From: Podospora bellae-mahoneyi
Lineage: Eukaryota; Ascomycota; Sordariomycetes; Sordariales; Podosporaceae
Assembly: GCF_035222275.1 (NCBI RefSeq)
Contig: NC_085886.1
Location: forward strand, 1,798,001-1,862,000
DNA length: 64,000 bases
Direction: 5' to 3'
Below the pieces are notes generated by a model that made no database searches, was not told the DNA's origin, and saw only the letters and a program-made list of their open reading frames with translations. The position numbers and the translations under genes were made by a program. Positions 62,112-64,000 of this stretch are shown here, piece after piece; position 1 is the stretch's first letter; each line of letters opens with the position of its first letter.

Positions 62112-62596
62112 CTGGGGGAGAGGTTGTAGATTGGGAGTGGTTGGGGTTAGTCGGGGCTTTTATGAGAGGATGAAGAGTTATTGATGTTTACAGTAGCAGT
62201 ATCTACATCAATGACAAGCATAGCACCTCTGGTGCCCACCTCTTGTCTGCAAAGTCGTTCATTGAAGAATATGGATGTACTGATACTAGATATGTGTCTT
62301 TAGTTTTTCACCCTGACTTTGCCGCTAGCATCCTGTTTCACGGAAACACACTGTGTATATCACACACCCAGATGCCGGCTGTAAATATCACTTCATGTGT
62401 GTTTTGTTCTTAGGTAGCCATTGGACTTGTCTCTTCCTCGTGGCCACGCCAAACAGTCATTTAAGGCGTAATAAGGTAGTCAATAGGGATCGATATTATT
62501 GTGCAAGAAGTACCTTAGTCTCTTCGGGCCTATTGACTAGCACGTCGTCGGTATATCATATAATTATTGTTAACCTACCCCTTTCTAGAAGAAGAA

Positions 62597-62730
62597 CAGG
62601 CCTTAAAGGATAGTTAGTACGCCTCAAAAGATAGCTAAGAGGTCTATTAACTATCTTTTAGGGCCTGGTTCAGTATTTTGCAGGACCAGTTATCTTGTCC
62701 ACAACGTGACTAGGCATCTTTTGAGGCCTA
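62597..62730. repeat. Inverted and direct copies of an AAAAGATAG minisatellite unit
   Basis: CAGGCCTTAAAGGATAGTTA (62597-62616) pairs with TAACTATCTTTTAGGGCCTG (62648-62667) at 18 of 20 positions, with a direct copy GCCTCAAAAGATAGCTA between them and a further inverted copy GGCATCTTTTGAGGCCTAC at 62712-62730. The units resemble those at 42785-42860. Confidence 0.65.
62681..62706 (+). repeat. 26-bp element, copy 2
   Basis: CAGGACCAGTTATCTTGTCC followed by ACAACG, 24 of 26 positions identical to 52400-52425 and in the same orientation. Confidence 0.5.
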
Positions 62731-62794
62731 CTCTTGGATTCTCAAGTTCCAGTTCAGGCATGGCTCGGTCTGTGTAGTAAGTCAGTTGTGGAGG

Positions 62795-64000
62795 CTATAC
62801 ACAGGTATTCTCTTGACTTAGGTTGAACATCTTTCCCAGAGCATAATGAACTCTCAACAGGTCGGGATCTGGAAGCGGCACAGGGTTGCGAGCATCATTT
62901 TGTCTAAAGGTGACGCTTCGAGGTTCCATGCTCAGCTGATAGTGGCCAATACCGCTCTCGAAGACATGCACGCGATAGGTGTGAGGCTGTTGTCCACTTT
63001 TTTAGCAACCAGAAGCTGGAGATCTTTTATAGCTGGACTTACCTCGCGTGTTGGTTCAAACCCAAACCGGAAGTCGTTGAACGGCAGGTATTTGGCTAGC
63101 ATGATGGCATCTTCCGCCTTGTTGATACTTGCTGTATTCGTGTATTAGGGATTGATGATGCCAAAATAACGCCAAAAAGCCCATCATGTTACAGCTATCC
63201 TGCGAGTCTATATTCGAATACATTAGCTAGGTGTCGTTTGACTTGGGGCTATCACACCCACCTCTTCAACGTTATTCTCGTCAAATTCCCCAAGTACGTG
63301 TGGCAATATGTGTGCCACAGTGTGCTCCTCCCAATACTGTCTCGTCTTCTCATGTGCGGACAGTTGGGTCATGAAGTACTGTTCCTGATAAGCCCCTCTC
63401 AGTACACAGTGGTACCCATCCCGCTTTAAACAAGACGTTTCAAGATCTTCCTGCTTCTTTCTTGAGGCGGAATCTCTCTCGGCCCTGTAGTTACCGATGC
63501 CATGGTCAACTTTGGATTGGTCGGCAGGTTGAATTTGAGCATAATTGTCAATAACCTTTCAAATAAGCCCATAAACCTCAAGATCCTAGACATACCTGGC
63601 TTGAGAATCGTGCCCGCAAGAAAATTTCTTAGCTGTTGCAGCTTTTCGGGAGTCACGGAGAACTTGATGATCTTCTTCATGAGATTCTTACCTCCCTCGA
63701 GAGGTAAATGGTGGACAAAGGTCTCCAAGAAGTATCTTGTATCATACATCTGCGTGGTTGGTACATATTCCTTCAGAGAGTCTAGGCATTCAGTCTTCAT
63801 TGCAAGAATCATCTCGTCATTTTCAATCTGCTGGACCAATGTCGATTGAGGCTTGCACGCGGTCAGCTCGGGCTCGCACAAGGGGGCCAACAGGGACTTC
63901 CAGTAGGGAGAAAGCCAACTCATTTCGGCAAAAATGGCCTCCGTCGAGAAGTCGGGATGTTGCGGAATGGGCTCGGGCACAGTGGTTGCCTGCGAATATA
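62795..64000 (-). pseudogene. HNH_2-domain fungal protein gene, 5' end beyond the window, with in-frame stops
   Basis: Visible parts: from the window edge to 63596, 63509 to about 63241, about 63186 to 63043, and 62986 to 62795 (ends LSQENTCV). The N-terminal part (HPDFSTEAIFAEMSWLSPYW to NFLAGTILKP) is the usual lead-in of these fungal proteins. The HNH_2-type core follows: CLKRDGYHCVLRG, EEHTVAHILPHVLGEFDENN, then ASINKAEDAIMLAKYLPF and TYRVHVFESG. Introns have GTATGT, GTGGGT and GTAAGT donors and fit in phase. Within the third visible exon the frame carries TGA (63185-63183) and TAA (63146-63144), flanked on both sides by family-like sequence (IAVT, WAFWRYFGIINP, YTNTASINKAED). Unless an unusual longer intron removes this piece, the gene is broken. 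Related proteins are numerous and variable in filamentous fungi; their role is unknown. Confidence 0.65.

Larger units (their letters stand above)
62112..62794. other. Convergent intergenic region with repeat cluster
   Basis: 683 bp without a gene. Its distal part (62597-62730) is filled with direct and inverted copies of a 21-22-bp AAAAGATAG unit and the 26-bp element. Confidence 0.5.

Noticed and set aside
63426-63596. Continuous open frame past 63596 in the HNH_2 gene ending at 63426
   Set aside because: Splicing GTATGT to CCAAAG (63595-63510) leads in phase into CLKRDGYHCVLRG, the family core; the unspliced end has no such match.

Overview
The window reads as nuclear DNA of a filamentous ascomycete, most likely a Sordariomycete of the Sordariales type. 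This is inferred from short spliceosomal introns (about 50-70 bp, donors GTAAGT/GTAGGT/GTATGT, branch points CTAAC/CTGAC), C-ending codons, and fungal families such as DUF2841, DUF7907-like secreted proteins, fungal HNH_2 proteins and SLIP-GC-like GTPases. There are no operons; each gene has its own promoter, and most introns below were placed by matching splice sites and reading phase.

Layout. 1-16 kb: a secreted DUF7907-like protein (-), an RMD1/RMND1-type DUF155 membrane protein (+), the INO80 subunit Nhp10 (-) head to head with chaperonin subunit CCT-theta (+), mitochondrial ribosomal protein mL46/MrpL17 (-), and a RING-PHD E3 ligase of the PHRF1/Asr1 type (-). 18-21 kb: ribosomal protein eL43 (-) head to head with a saccharopine-dehydrogenase-like oxidoreductase (+). 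21.8-32 kb: an accessory-looking stretch with a decayed dynamin-like GTPase (-), the CFIm25 mRNA 3'-end factor (+), and an orphan array of three or four diverged tandem copies of a small gene (+). 32-39.8 kb: a large RGG-rich conserved fungal protein (-) whose frame stays open for 259 codons beyond an in-frame TAG, a Bmt5-like rRNA methyltransferase (+), and a small six-cysteine secreted protein (-). 43.9-45.8 kb: a DUF2841 gene (-), followed downstream by a 143-bp AAG microsatellite. 45.8-53.5 kb: a 7.8-kb stretch in which I find no gene. 53.5-62.1 kb: a nine-exon Ycf1-type ABC transporter (-) with a 1-kb last intron, head to head with a YjbQ/UPF0047 protein (+). 62.8-64 kb: the 3' end of an HNH_2-domain gene (-) that carries two in-frame stops.

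Most intact genes are housekeeping: chaperonin, cytosolic and mitochondrial ribosome, rRNA methylation, chromatin remodelling, mRNA 3' processing, vacuolar transport. The unusual material is the orphan tandem array, the two decayed genes whose stops fit C-to-T change, the in-frame TAG with a long open extension, the large gene-free interval, and a 21-22-bp minisatellite family seen at two loci. I saw no retroelement, virus-like element, CRISPR array, rRNA gene or convincing tRNA gene.
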